DNA of 64,000 nt from Streptomyces caatingaensis (GCF_001187435.1 NZ_LFXA01000018.1:620001-684000), one strand, 5' to 3'; numbered from the stretch's first letter, positions 15,736 to 25,790 are shown. Notes: generated by a model from the letters alone, not told the origin. Made by a program: numbers and translations.

Positions 15736-16710
15736 ATGACCACCGACGCCCCCCGCGACCCGCGCGGCCCCGTCGACTCGTCCCGCATACCGCGTTACGC
15801 CGGTCCCGCGACCTTCGCCCGGCTGCCGCGGCTCGACGAGGTCGGCACCGCCGACGTCGCCGTGGTCGGCGTACCGTTCGACACCGGCGTCTCCTACCGG
15901 CCCGGTGCCCGCTTCGGCGGCAACGCCATCCGCGAGGCCTCCCGCCTGCTGCGCCCCTACAACCCGGCCCAGGACGCCTCGCCGTTCGCCCTCGCGCAGG
16001 TCGCGGACGCCGGTGACATCGCCGCGAACCCGTTCAACATCGACGAGGCCGTCGAGACCATCGAGGCAGCGGCCGACGACCTCCTCGGCACCGGCGCCCG
16101 CATGATGACCCTCGGCGGCGACCACACCATCGCGCTGCCGCTGCTGCGCTCGGTGGCCAGGAAGCACGGCCCCGTGGCCCTGCTCCACTTCGACGCCCAC
16201 CTGGACACCTGGGACACCTACTTCGGCGCCGAGTACACCCACGGCACCCCCTTCCGCCGGGCCGTCGAGGAGGGCATCCTCGACACCTCCGCCCTCTCCC
16301 ACGTGGGCACCCGCGGCCCGCTGTACGGCAAGAAGGACCTGGACGACGACGCCAAGATGGGCTTCGGCATCGTCACCTCCGCCGACGTCATGCGCCGCGG
16401 CGTGGACGAGGTCGCCGACCAGCTCCGCCAGCGCATCGGCGACCGGCCGCTGTACATCTCCATCGACATCGACGTCCTGGACCCCGCGCACGCCCCCGGC
16501 ACCGGCACCCCGGAGGCCGGCGGCCTCACCTCCCGCGAGCTGCTGGAGATCATCCGCGGGCTGTCCTCCTGCCACCTCGTCTCCGCCGACCTGGTCGAGG
16601 TGGCCCCCGCCTACGACCACGCGGAGATCACCTCCGTCGCCGCCTCGCACACCGCGTACGAGCTGACGACGATCATGTCGCGGCAGATCGCCGCGTCCCG
16701 CGAGGCGTGA
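15736..16710 (+). CDS. speB: Agmatinase / ureohydrolase
   Basis: The 324-residue protein belongs to the arginase-agmatinase family, which hydrolyses a guanidino group to urea and amine using two Mn ions. All metal-binding motifs are present: TLGGDHTIALP, HFDAHLDTWD and ISIDIDVLDPAHAPGTGTPE. The substrate loop and length fit agmatinase (agmatine to putrescine and urea), although guanidinobutyrase and guanidinopropionase look similar. GAGAGG precedes the ATG at 15736. Downstream is an unrelated KdpB gene. Confidence 0.88.
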   Translation: MTTDAPRDPRGPVDSSRIPRYAGPATFARLPRLDEVGTADVAVVGVPFDTGVSYRPGARFGGNAIREASRLLRPYNPAQDASPFALAQVADAGDIAANPFNIDEAVETIEAAADDLLGTGARMMTLGGDHTIALPLLRSVARKHGPVALLHFDAHLDTWDTYFGAEYTHGTPFRRAVEEGILDTSALSHVGTRGPLYGKKDLDDDAKMGFGIVTSADVMRRGVDEVADQLRQRIGDRPLYISIDIDVLDPAHAPGTGTPEAGGLTSRELLEIIRGLSSCHLVSADLVEVAPAYDHAEITSVAASHTAYELTTIMSRQIAASREA

Positions 16711-16842
16711 ACGCCGCCGCGTAAGGGCCGCGTCAGTCCGGGCTCCGCGCGCGACAAGGGTCCGTAAGGAAGCCGTCACGGGGTGGGCCGCGCCAGTTGG
16801 CTGGGTGACCGTTCATCCAGCCGACTTCCGAAGGCCACCCCG

Positions 16843-18987
16843 TTGACGCTGCAGACCGTCCCCCAGCAGGAGTCCCCGCCGCCCCCGGCCCCCGGGGGGC
16901 CGCGGGGCGCGCGCCGGCACCGCCGCGTGGCCGCCGGGGCCGTCGAGCCCCGGCAGCTGCTGACCGCCTTCCCGGACGCCGTCCGCAAGCTGGACCCGCG
17001 GCTGATGGTCCGCAACCCGGTGATGTTCGTCGTCGAGGTCGGCTCCGTCCTCACCACGGCCTCCGCCCTCCTCGACCCGTCCGTCTTCGCCTGGCTGATC
17101 AGCGCCTGGCTCTGGCTCACCGTCGTCTTCGCCAACCTCGCCGAGGCCGTCGCCGAGGGCCGCGGCAAGGCGCAGGCCGAGACGCTGCGCCGCACCCGGA
17201 GCACGACGGTCGCCCGCCGGCTGCGCGTGTGGCGGGTGGGCCTCTCCCCGTACGACTGGGAGGAGCAGCGCGTCCCCGCCGCCGACCTGCGGCCGCAGGA
17301 CGTCGTGGTGGTCGAGGCGGGCGGGACGGTCCCGGGCGACGGCGAGATCGTCGAGGGCGTCGCGAGCATCGACGAGTCGGCGATCACGGGCGAGTCCGCC
17401 CCGGTGATCCGCGCGGCCGGGGGCGACCGTTCCGGGGTGACCGGGGGGACGACCGTCCTCTCCGACCGGATCGTCGTGCGGATCACCTCGCGCCCCGGCC
17501 ACACCTTCCTCGACCGGATGATCTCCCTCGTCGAGGGCACCAGCCGGCAGAAGACCCCCAACGAGCTGGCGCTCAACATCCTGCTGGCCTCGCTGACGGT
17601 CGTCTTCGTCCTGGCCGTCGTCAGCCTCCAGCCCATGGCCCGCTGGGCGGGCGCCGAGCAGTCCATCACCGTCCTCGTCGCCCTGCTGGTGACCCTGATC
17701 CCGACCACCATCGGCGCCCTGCTCTCCGCCATCGGCATCGCCGGCATGGACCGGCTCGTCCAGCGCAACGTCATCGCCCTCTCCGGCCGCGCCGTCGAGG
17801 CGGCCGGCGACGTCAACACCCTGCTCCTCGACAAGACCGGGACCATCACCCTCGGCAACCGGCAGGCGGTCTCCTTCGTCCCCGTCAAGGGCGTCCCCCG
17901 TGAACTCCTCGCCGACGCTGCCCAGTTGGCCTCGCTCGCCGACCCGACGCCGGAGGGCCGCTCGATCGTCGCCCTGTCGCGCCGGCAGGGGATCCACCGC
18001 GACGACGCCGACTTCGCGCACGGCCGGTTCGTGCCGTTCTCCGCTCAGACCCGGATGAGCGGCGCCGACTTCGCCCACGGGGACGACTTCTGCCGCATCC
18101 GCAAGGGCGCCGCGAGCGCCGTCCTGCACTGGGTGGACCGGCGCGGCGGCACGATCCCGCGCGACGCCCGCTGGATCGCCGACTCCGTCGCGGCCGGCGG
18201 CGGCACCCCGCTCCTCGTCGCCGTCGAGGACCACGACGGCACCCGGGTGCTGGGCGCCGTCCACCTCAAGGACGTCGTCAAGCCCGGCATCGCCGAACGC
18301 TTCGCCGAACTGCGGGCGATGGGCATCCGCACGGTCATGGTCACCGGCGACAACCCGCTCACCGCCAAGGCCATCGCCGCCGAGGCCGGCGTGGACGACT
18401 ACCTGGCCGAGGCCACCCCCGAGCAGAAGCTCGCCCGCATCCGCGAGGAGCAGGCCGGCGGCAACCTCGTCGCCATGACCGGCGACGGCACCAACGACGC
18501 GCCGGCCCTGGCCCAGGCGGACGTGGGCGTGGCCATGAACACCGGCACCTCCGCCGCCAAGGAGGCCGGCAACATGGTCGACCTCGACTCCAGCCCCACC
18601 AAGCTCATCGAGATCATCGAGGTCGGCAAGCAGCTGCTGATCACCCGTGGCGCCCTCACCACGTTCTCCATCTGCAACGACGTCGCCAAGTACTTCGCCA
18701 TCGTCCCCGCCATGTTCGGCGGCGTGGCCGGCTACGAGGGCCTGGAGAAGCTCAACGTCATGGGCCTGCACAGCCCGACCTCCGCCATCGCCTCCGCGAT
18801 CGTCTTCAACGCCCTGGTCATCGTCGTCCTCATCCCCCTCGCCCTGCGCGGCGTCCGCTACGCCCCCTCGTCCGCGCACGCCCTGCTGCGCCGCAACCTC
18901 GGGGTGTACGGGGTCGGCGGGCTCGTGGCGCCGTTCGCCGGGATCAAGCTGATCGACCTGCTGATCCAGTACGTGCCCGGGTTCTGA
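16843..18987 (+). CDS. kdpB: Potassium-transporting P-type ATPase, KdpB subunit, without KdpA or KdpC nearby
   Basis: The protein has 714 residues from the TTG at 16843 (GAAGG eight bases before); GTG 16783 would add 20. It is a P-type ATPase of the KdpB class: ITGES actuator motif near residue 182, phosphorylation site LLLDKTGTITLGN with Asp near 330, MVTGDNPLTAKAIA and MTGDGTNDAPALAQADVGVA in the hydrolase domain. Membrane helices include VMFVVEVGSVLTTASALL and LLVTLIPTTIGALLSAIGIA. KdpB normally works in the KdpFABC complex, where KdpA carries K+. Here it lies between agmatinase and an ABC exporter and no kdpA, kdpC, kdpD or kdpE is in the window. The proline-rich N-terminus (about residues 1-35) is extra. 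Confidence 0.88.
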   Translation: MTLQTVPQQESPPPPAPGGPRGARRHRRVAAGAVEPRQLLTAFPDAVRKLDPRLMVRNPVMFVVEVGSVLTTASALLDPSVFAWLISAWLWLTVVFANLAEAVAEGRGKAQAETLRRTRSTTVARRLRVWRVGLSPYDWEEQRVPAADLRPQDVVVVEAGGTVPGDGEIVEGVASIDESAITGESAPVIRAAGGDRSGVTGGTTVLSDRIVVRITSRPGHTFLDRMISLVEGTSRQKTPNELALNILLASLTVVFVLAVVSLQPMARWAGAEQSITVLVALLVTLIPTTIGALLSAIGIAGMDRLVQRNVIALSGRAVEAAGDVNTLLLDKTGTITLGNRQAVSFVPVKGVPRELLADAAQLASLADPTPEGRSIVALSRRQGIHRDDADFAHGRFVPFSAQTRMSGADFAHGDDFCRIRKGAASAVLHWVDRRGGTIPRDARWIADSVAAGGGTPLLVAVEDHDGTRVLGAVHLKDVVKPGIAERFAELRAMGIRTVMVTGDNPLTAKAIAAEAGVDDYLAEATPEQKLARIREEQAGGNLVAMTGDGTNDAPALAQADVGVAMNTGTSAAKEAGNMVDLDSSPTKLIEIIEVGKQLLITRGALTTFSICNDVAKYFAIVPAMFGGVAGYEGLEKLNVMGLHSPTSAIASAIVFNALVIVVLIPLALRGVRYAPSSAHALLRRNLGVYGVGGLVAPFAGIKLIDLLIQYVPGF

Positions 18988-19072
18988 GGGCGGCCCGCCG
19001 GCCGGCGGGATGAAATCCGCCCCCCGCGGCGTTCGGTCCTTCCGGTAGCACGTGAACGGCGGGAGGACCGGG

Positions 19073-22000
19073 GTGGCGAAGGAAACGGCTGGACAGGGGT
19101 GGGCCCGCAGGCTCGCCGGATACTGCTGGCGGTACCGGGGCACCGTGCTCCTGGCACTGGGCTCCTCGCTGGCCGGCATGGCCGTCATGGCGCTCGTCCC
19201 GCTCATACCCAAGCTGATCATCGACGACGTCATCGGCTCCCACGAACGCCCCCTCGCCCCCTGGGCCACCCTCCTGATCGTCGCCGCGGTCGTCGTCTAC
19301 GGCCTCACCTACGTCCGCCGCTACTACGGCGGACGCCTCGCGCTCGACGTCCAGCACGACATGCGGACCGAGATGTACGCGTCCATCGCCCGCCTGGACG
19401 GCAAGCGGCAGGACGAGCTCTCCACCGGCCAGGTCGTCGGCCGGGCCACCAGTGACCTCCAGCTCATCCAGGGGCTGCTGTTCATGCTGCCGATGATGAT
19501 CGGCAACGTCCTGCTGTTCCTCATCTCGCTCGTCGTGATGGCCGTCCTCTCGCCGCTGCTCACCGTCGTGGCCCTGGCCGTCGCGCCCGCGATCTGGTTC
19601 CTCGCCTCGCGCAGCCGCGTCCGCCTCCACCCGGCCACCTGGTGGGCCCAGGGCCAGGCCGCCGCCGTCGCGGGCGTCGTCGACGGCGCGGTCACCGGCG
19701 TCCGCGTGGTCAAGGGCTTCGGCCAGGAGGCCCAGGAGACGGCCAAGCTGCGGGAGGCCGGACGGCGGCTGTTCGCCGGGCGGCTGCGCACCGTGCGCCT
19801 CAACGCCCGCTACACGCCCGCCCTCCAGGCCGTCCCCGCGCTCGGCCAGGTCGCGATGCTCGCCCTCGGCGGCTGGATGGCGACCCGCGGGCAGATCACC
19901 CTGGGCACGTTCGTCGCCTTCTCCACGTACCTCGCCCAACTCGTCGGCCCCGTACGGATGCTCACCATGGTCCTCACGGTCGGCCAGCAGGCCAGGGCCG
20001 GCGTCGAGCGCGTCTGCGAACTCATCGACACCGAGCCGGTGATCGACGAGCGCCCGGACGCCCACGAGCTGCCCGCCGACGCGCCCGCCACCGTCGAGTT
20101 CGACGACGTCTCCTTCGGCTACGACCCCGGACGGCCCGTCCTCGACGGCCTGTCGCTGCGCGTCGAGCCCGGCGAGACCGTCGCCGTCGTCGGCGCCTCC
20201 GGCAGCGGCAAGTCGACGCTGTCCCTGCTGCTGCCGCGCTTCTACGACGTGACCGGCGGCGCGGTCCGCATCGGCGGCCACGACGTGCGCGACCTCACCC
20301 ACGCCTCGCTGCGGGCCGCGATCGGGCTCGTGCCCGAGGACAGCTTCCTGTTCTCCGACAGCATCCGCGACAACATCGCCTACGGTGTCCCCGACGCGAC
20401 CGACGAGCAGGTCCGCGCCGCCGCCCGCGCCGCGCAGGCCGACGGGTTCATCACGGCCCTCCCCGAGGGCTACGCGACCAAGGTCGGCGAGCAGGGCCTG
20501 ACCCTCTCCGGCGGCCAGCGCCAGCGCATCGCCTTGGCCCGCGCCATCCTCACCGACCCCCGCCTGCTCCTCCTCGACGACGCGACCTCGGCGGTCGACG
20601 CCCGCGTCGAGCACGAGATCCACGAGGCGCTGCGCGGCGTCATGGCCGGCTGCACCACGCTCCTCATCGCCCACCGCGCCTCCACCCTGGCCCTCGCCGA
20701 CCGCATCGCGGTCCTCGACGCCGGCCGCCTGGTGGACGTCGGCACGGCGGCCGAACTCCAGGAGCGCTGCGCGGTCTACCGGCGGCTGCTGACCGACCCC
20801 GAGGAGCTGGGCTCCTCCGTCTCCCCGGGCTACACGCCCGCGGCGCCCGCCGTGCCCGCCCCCGCGACCGGCCCGGACCCCCGCGTCCGCCGCCCGCGCC
20901 CCGTCGACGGCGTCACCCCCTCCCTGTGGGTGCGCCGCGAGGAGGGGGACGCGGACGCGGACCTGCCCGGCATGCCGGCCACCCCCGAGCTGCTCGCCAA
21001 GGTCAGGGCCCTGCCGCCGGCCACCGACACCCCCGACGTCGACGAGGAGCGCGCCGCCCGCCCCGAGCAGGCGTACGGGCTGCGGCAGTTGCTGCGCGGC
21101 TTCGGGGCACCCCTCGCGCTGGCCCTGCTGCTCGTCGCGCTCGACGCGGTCGCCGGGCTGCTGCTGCCCGTGCTGATCCGGCACGGCATCGACCAGGGCG
21201 TCGAGCGGGCCGCCCTCGGCGCGGTCTGGGCCGCCTCCGGCCTCGCCCTCCTCGTCGTCCTCGCCCAGTGGGCCGCCCAGGCGGCGGAGACCCGGGTGAC
21301 CGGCCGCACCGGCGAACGCGTCCTCTACGCGCTGCGCGTGAAGATCTTCGCCCAGCTCCAGCGGCTCGGCCTCGACTACTACGAGCGCGAACTGACCGGC
21401 AAGATCATGACCCGGATGACGACGGACGTGGACGCGCTCTCCTCGTTCCTCCAGACCGGTCTGGTCACCGCCGTCGTCTCCGTCCTCACCTTCTTCGGCA
21501 TACTCGTCGCCCTGCTGGTCATCGACGTCCGGCTCGCCCTGGTCGTCTTCGCGACGCTCCCGCTGCTCGTCGCCGGGACGTTCTTCTTCCGCCGGCAGAG
21601 CGTCAAGGCGTACGAACTCGCCCGCGAACGCGTCGGACTGGTCAACGCCGACCTCCAGGAGAGCGTCGCCGGCCTGCGGATCGTGCAGGCGTTCCGCCGC
21701 GAGGAGGCGGGCGCCGGGCGGTTCGCCGAGCGCAGCGACGACTACCGGCGGGCGCGGGTGCGCGGCCAGTGGCTGATCTCCGTGTACTTCCCGTTCGTCC
21801 AGCTCCTGTCGTCCGTCGCGGCGGCCGCGGTGCTGATCGTCGGCGCGGGGCGGGTGGACGACGGCACGCTCACCACCGGCGCGCTCGTCGCGTACCTGCT
21901 CTACATCGACCTCTTCTTCGCCCCCGTGCAGCAGCTCTCCCAGGTCTTCGACGGCTACCAGCAGGCGACCGTCTCGCTCGGCCGCATCCAGGGGCTGCTG

Positions 22001-22807
22001 CGCGAGCGGACCTCGACGCCGGTCGCGGCCGAGCCGCGGCCGGTGCGCGCGCTGCGCGGCGAAGTCGCCTTCGAGGACGTGCACTTCCACTACGGCGAGG
22101 AGAAGAAGGCGGCCCTCGACGGCATCCGCCTGACGATCCCGGCCGGGCAGACGGTCGCCTTCGTCGGCGAGACGGGCGCCGGCAAGTCGACGCTGGTGAA
22201 GATGGTCGCCCGGTTCTACGACCCGACGTCCGGGACGGTGCGGGTGGACGGCCACGACCTGCGCGACCTCGACCCCGTCGGCTACCGGCACCGGCTGGGC
22301 GTCGTCCCGCAGGAGCCGTACCTCTTCCCCGGGACGGTGCGCGATTCCATCGCCTACGGGCGGCCGGACGCCTCCGACGCGGAGGTCGAGGCGGCGGCGC
22401 GGGCGGTCGGCGCGCACGAGATGATCGCCACGCTGGACGGGGGGTACCTGCATCCGGTGGCCGAGCGCGGGCGCAACCTGTCCGCCGGGCAGCGGCAGTT
22501 GATCGCCCTCGCGCGGGCGGAGCTCGTCGATCCGGACGTGCTCCTCCTCGACGAGGCGACGGCCGCGCTCGACCTGGCGACCGAGGCGCTCGTCAACGAG
22601 GCGACGGAGCGGCTCGCCGGGCGGCGCACGACACTGGTCGTCGCCCACCGCCTGACGACCGCCGCGCGGGCGGACCGGGTCGTGGTCATGGACCGGGGGC
22701 GGGTCGTGGAGGACGGCACGCACGGGGAGTTGCTGGCGCTGGGGGGACGGTACGCGGAGCTGTGGCGCACGTTCGCCGGCGACCCGGCGCCGGTGTCCCG
22801 GGGGTGA
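19073..22807 (+). CDS. Fused tandem ABC exporter (TMD-NBD-TMD-NBD)
   Basis: The protein has 1,244 residues and holds two complete ABC exporter halves in one chain. Half 1: six-helix membrane domain from about residue 15, Walker A GASGSGKST near 372, signature LTLSGGQRQR near 476 and Walker B LLLLDDATSAVD near 499. Half 2: membrane domain from about 690, Walker A GETGAGKST near 1031, signature LSAGQRQL and Walker B LLLDEATAALD near 1157. The first Walker B ends in Asp-Asp instead of Asp-Glu, so one ATP site lacks the catalytic glutamate, as in asymmetric heterodimeric exporters. A charged linker of about 90 residues joins the halves. GGAGG six bases before GTG 19073 decides the start. Substrate unknown; multidrug or lipid export is plausible. 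Confidence 0.9.
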   Translation: MAKETAGQGWARRLAGYCWRYRGTVLLALGSSLAGMAVMALVPLIPKLIIDDVIGSHERPLAPWATLLIVAAVVVYGLTYVRRYYGGRLALDVQHDMRTEMYASIARLDGKRQDELSTGQVVGRATSDLQLIQGLLFMLPMMIGNVLLFLISLVVMAVLSPLLTVVALAVAPAIWFLASRSRVRLHPATWWAQGQAAAVAGVVDGAVTGVRVVKGFGQEAQETAKLREAGRRLFAGRLRTVRLNARYTPALQAVPALGQVAMLALGGWMATRGQITLGTFVAFSTYLAQLVGPVRMLTMVLTVGQQARAGVERVCELIDTEPVIDERPDAHELPADAPATVEFDDVSFGYDPGRPVLDGLSLRVEPGETVAVVGASGSGKSTLSLLLPRFYDVTGGAVRIGGHDVRDLTHASLRAAIGLVPEDSFLFSDSIRDNIAYGVPDATDEQVRAAARAAQADGFITALPEGYATKVGEQGLTLSGGQRQRIALARAILTDPRLLLLDDATSAVDARVEHEIHEALRGVMAGCTTLLIAHRASTLALADRIAVLDAGRLVDVGTAAELQERCAVYRRLLTDPEELGSSVSPGYTPAAPAVPAPATGPDPRVRRPRPVDGVTPSLWVRREEGDADADLPGMPATPELLAKVRALPPATDTPDVDEERAARPEQAYGLRQLLRGFGAPLALALLLVALDAVAGLLLPVLIRHGIDQGVERAALGAVWAASGLALLVVLAQWAAQAAETRVTGRTGERVLYALRVKIFAQLQRLGLDYYERELTGKIMTRMTTDVDALSSFLQTGLVTAVVSVLTFFGILVALLVIDVRLALVVFATLPLLVAGTFFFRRQSVKAYELARERVGLVNADLQESVAGLRIVQAFRREEAGAGRFAERSDDYRRARVRGQWLISVYFPFVQLLSSVAAAAVLIVGAGRVDDGTLTTGALVAYLLYIDLFFAPVQQLSQVFDGYQQATVSLGRIQGLLRERTSTPVAAEPRPVRALRGEVAFEDVHFHYGEEKKAALDGIRLTIPAGQTVAFVGETGAGKSTLVKMVARFYDPTSGTVRVDGHDLRDLDPVGYRHRLGVVPQEPYLFPGTVRDSIAYGRPDASDAEVEAAARAVGAHEMIATLDGGYLHPVAERGRNLSAGQRQLIALARAELVDPDVLLLDEATAALDLATEALVNEATERLAGRRTTLVVAHRLTTAARADRVVVMDRGRVVEDGTHGELLALGGRYAELWRTFAGDPAPVSRG

Positions 22808-22847
22808 CCTCCGCCCCGTCCCGCCCTTGCTCCGTCTCCTCCGGGGC

Positions 22848-23474
22848 TCAGTCCCCGAGCGAGGCGCTGCGCAGGACCGCGTCGACTTCGCGGACGTCGT
22901 CCGGCGCGCCGGACGTGGCGATGCCGAGGAGGAACGCCGCCCGCCGGTCGTCCGAGGCGACGACGGTCATGCGCAGGTGTGCCACCCGGCCGCCCTCGGC
23001 GTCGACGGCCAGGGCGACGGTGTGCGCGGGACGGCCGCCCACCTCCTCGGGCCGGGACTCCTCGAGGCGCACGGCGCGGTCCGGGTAGAAGAACTCGGCG
23101 TTGGAGCGGGCGGCCCGCTCGGTGACGGTCCGCAGGCGGGGCTCGGGCACGGGCCGGGAGGGCCCGGCCAGGACGGTGCCGCGCGGTGAGCCGATGGCCG
23201 AACTGAAGGCGTCGATCAGGCGCTTGGAGCCGTTCGACTTCCAGCCGTCCGGTATCGCGTAGGACAGACCGGCCCGTTCGTCGGTCACCCGTGGCCGCCC
23301 GGCGAGGGGCGCGCCGTCCGTGTCACGGGACAGCCACCAGGCGGTGGCGCCCCCGCCGGCGAGGAGGAGGACGAGGAGGGCGACGAGGACGACGGGACGG
23401 GCCCGCCGGGCCGGGGCCGGGGGGAGGGGAGGAGCGGGCGGGAAGGGCGGCGGCAGCGGCGTCGGCGTCGTCAT
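22848..23474 (-). CDS. Membrane-anchored protein with proline-rich N-terminus
   Basis: The protein has 208 residues. The N-terminus is proline-rich (MTTPTPLPPPFPPAPPLPPA), followed by a basic patch and one membrane helix (VVLVALLVLLLAGGGATAWW, about residues 32-52). The remaining 150 residues should lie outside the cell and include LSYAIPDGWKSNGSKRLIDA and ARSNAEFFYPDRAVRLEESR, resembling small extracytoplasmic domains of unknown function common in Streptomyces. No catalytic motif recognised. It converges on the ABC exporter. Confidence 0.7.
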   Translation of the reverse strand: MTTPTPLPPPFPPAPPLPPAPARRARPVVLVALLVLLLAGGGATAWWLSRDTDGAPLAGRPRVTDERAGLSYAIPDGWKSNGSKRLIDAFSSAIGSPRGTVLAGPSRPVPEPRLRTVTERAARSNAEFFYPDRAVRLEESRPEEVGGRPAHTVALAVDAEGGRVAHLRMTVVASDDRRAAFLLGIATSGAPDDVREVDAVLRSASLGD

Positions 23475-23691
23475 GCGTCCAGCCTTCCGGACCGGCCGCC
23501 TCCGCGCCTGAGTGCGGGTACTCAGGTGCGGGTACTCAATTCCGGTGCCCGGTGCGGCAGTCGGTCCCGGCGCAGGCGCCGGCACGCGCGCGGCGGCCGG
23601 CGCTGCCGCGGGCCGCGGAAAATGGGTCTGGCGCAGGACATGTCACCCCCGGTAGGTTCGCGGCGACCTTTGCGAACCCAGGGGAGGGCGT

Positions 23692-25140
23692 ATGCGCAAG
23701 GCTCTCAGATGGCTGCTGGCGCTGGTGGTGCTCATAGGAGCGATCGGCGTCGGCGGCACGACGGCCGGAGCGGCGTACGCTTCCGGCAAGGACGGCAAGG
23801 ACACCGGCGACGGCGACATCAAGGACCGCATCCTGAGGATCCCGGGCATGCGGCTCGTCGAGGAGAAGCCGTACGCGGGCTACCGCTACCTCGTCATGAC
23901 GTACCGGCAGCCGGTCGACCACCGCCGGCCCGGCAAGGGCACGTTCGAGCAGCGGTTCACGCTGCTGCACAAGAGCACCGACCGTCCCACCGTCTTCTTC
24001 ACCTCCGGCTACAACGTCAACACCAACCCCAGCCGCAGCGAGCCCACGCGCATCGTCGACGGCAACCAGGTGTCGATGGAGTACCGGTTCTTCACCCCGT
24101 CGCGCCCCCAGCCGGCCGACTGGTCGAAGCTGGACATCTGGCAGGCGGCTAGTGACCAGCACCGCCTCTACCGGGCCCTCAAGCCCGTCTACGGCAAGAA
24201 CTGGCTGGCCACCGGCGGCAGCAAGGGCGGTATGACGGCCACCTACTTCCGCCGCTTCTACCCGGACGACATGAACGGCACCGTCGCCTACGTCGCGCCC
24301 AACGACGTGAACAACGACGAGGACTCGGCGTACGACCGCTTCTTCGCCACCGTCGGCGACAAGGCCTGCCGCACCCAGCTGAACTCGGTGCAGCGCGAGG
24401 CGCTCGTCCGCCGCGGCGAGATCGTCGCCCGCTACGAGAAGTGGGCCAAGGAGAACGGCAGGACGTTCAAGGTGGTCGGCAGCGCCGACAAGGCGTACGA
24501 GAACGTCGTCCTCGACCTGGTCTGGTCGTTCTGGCAGTACCACCTGCAGAGCGACTGCGCCTCCGTGCCCGCCACCAAGGCGTCCACGGACGAGCTCTAC
24601 AAGTTCATCGACGACATCTCCGGCTTCGACGGGTACACCGACCAGGGCCTGGAGCGCTTCACCCCGTACTACTACCAGGCGGGCACCGAGCTGGGCGCGC
24701 CCACCGTCAAGTACCCGCACCTCAAGGGCCTGCTGAAGTACCCCGGCATCAACCAGCCGCGCTCGTACGTGCCCCGGGACATCACGATGAAGTGGCACGG
24801 GGGCTCGATGGCGGACGTCGACCGCTGGGTGCGCAACGACAGCACGCGGATGCTCTTCGTCTACGGGCAGAACGACCCGTGGAGCGGTGAGCCGTTCCGC
24901 CTCGGCCGCGACGCCGGCAAGCGGCACGACTTCCGCTTCTACGCCCCGGGCGGCAACCACGGCTCCACCATCGCGCAGCTCGTCGCCGACGAGCGGGCCA
25001 AGGCCACGGCCGAGGTCCTGAAGTGGGCGGGCGTGGCGCCGAAGGCCGTGGAGAAGGACGAGAAGGCGGCCCGGCCGCTCGCCCCGTTCGACGCGAAGCT
25101 CGACCACGTGAAGACCGAGCGGCAGTTCCTGCGCCCGTAA
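23692..25140 (+). CDS. Secreted PS-10 (peptidase S37) family serine aminopeptidase
   Basis: The protein has 482 residues. It starts with a signal peptide (MRKALRWLLALVVLIGAIGV, probable cleavage near AGAAYA). The body is an alpha/beta hydrolase of the S37 family, first known from Streptomyces secreted tripeptidyl aminopeptidase relatives. The nucleophile elbow is LATGGSKGGMTATYF near residue 176 (Ser). GQNDPWSGEPF carries the acid, and APGGNHGSTIAQL near residue 420 the His. It should release short peptides from protein N-termini in the medium. AGGGGAG precedes the ATG. Single-gene unit, convergent with the lipoprotein gene. Confidence 0.88.
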   Translation: MRKALRWLLALVVLIGAIGVGGTTAGAAYASGKDGKDTGDGDIKDRILRIPGMRLVEEKPYAGYRYLVMTYRQPVDHRRPGKGTFEQRFTLLHKSTDRPTVFFTSGYNVNTNPSRSEPTRIVDGNQVSMEYRFFTPSRPQPADWSKLDIWQAASDQHRLYRALKPVYGKNWLATGGSKGGMTATYFRRFYPDDMNGTVAYVAPNDVNNDEDSAYDRFFATVGDKACRTQLNSVQREALVRRGEIVARYEKWAKENGRTFKVVGSADKAYENVVLDLVWSFWQYHLQSDCASVPATKASTDELYKFIDDISGFDGYTDQGLERFTPYYYQAGTELGAPTVKYPHLKGLLKYPGINQPRSYVPRDITMKWHGGSMADVDRWVRNDSTRMLFVYGQNDPWSGEPFRLGRDAGKRHDFRFYAPGGNHGSTIAQLVADERAKATAEVLKWAGVAPKAVEKDEKAARPLAPFDAKLDHVKTERQFLRP

Positions 25141-25157
25141 CTCCCGGGCGGGACGGC

Positions 25158-25790
25158 TCACTCCAGGCGGCGGGCGCACCCCACGGGCGTCCCGCCGCCG
25201 ACGTCCACGTAGAGGTCGGTGCCGTCCGGGCAGTCCGTCCGGGCGGCCACCTCGGCCGTCACCTCGTACTCCGGCGCGTGCGGTTGAGAGCCGTCGCACG
25301 CCGTCTCCTTCACCACCCCCGGTGCCGTGGTCCGGACGCAGTCGCCGGTGACCGTCAGCGGACCGCCGCCCCCGCCCGGGTCGCCCGGGTGCGGGGGACG
25401 CAGGTTCCGCATGCAGGCGTAGCCCTCCGGGGCGCTGTCCTCCTCGGAGGTGCCGGTGTCGACCTCCGACAGGTGCAGGACGAAGTCCGTGGGCTCCGGG
25501 CAGCGGGGACCCGTCTCCCGCGGCCCGTTCCAGCGCGCGAGGACCCGCGCGCGGGCCCGTCCGCTCCCGCAGTCCGTCTCCGGGAAGGAGGGGCCGGGGC
25601 CGGCGCAGGTGCCCGGGGCGAGGTACGCCGCCCGGCGCGGGGCACGCACCGGGGCGGCCTCCTCGCGCGGGCCCGCCGCGGCGCCGCCGTCCGCGCCCGC
25701 CCGGCCGGCCGGATGGCACGCGGTCAGCGCGAGCGGCCCCGAGAGCACGGCGAGCGCGCACAGCGCGGCGTTCAGCGCCGGTCGGCGCAT
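25158..25790 (-). CDS. Lipoprotein of unknown function
   Basis: The protein has 210 residues. The signal sequence MRRPALNAALCALAVLSGPL ends in the lipobox LTAC, so Cys25 should be lipid-modified and the protein anchored outside the membrane. The mature part is Cys-rich (about ten Cys) with CAGPGPSFPETDCGSG, GDCVRTTAPG and DCPDGTDLYVDVGGG, suggesting disulfide-stabilised repeats. GAGGGGG precedes the ATG at 25790 by five bases. No family recognised. Confidence 0.75.
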   Translation of the reverse strand: MRRPALNAALCALAVLSGPLALTACHPAGRAGADGGAAAGPREEAAPVRAPRRAAYLAPGTCAGPGPSFPETDCGSGRARARVLARWNGPRETGPRCPEPTDFVLHLSEVDTGTSEEDSAPEGYACMRNLRPPHPGDPGGGGGPLTVTGDCVRTTAPGVVKETACDGSQPHAPEYEVTAEVAARTDCPDGTDLYVDVGGGTPVGCARRLE

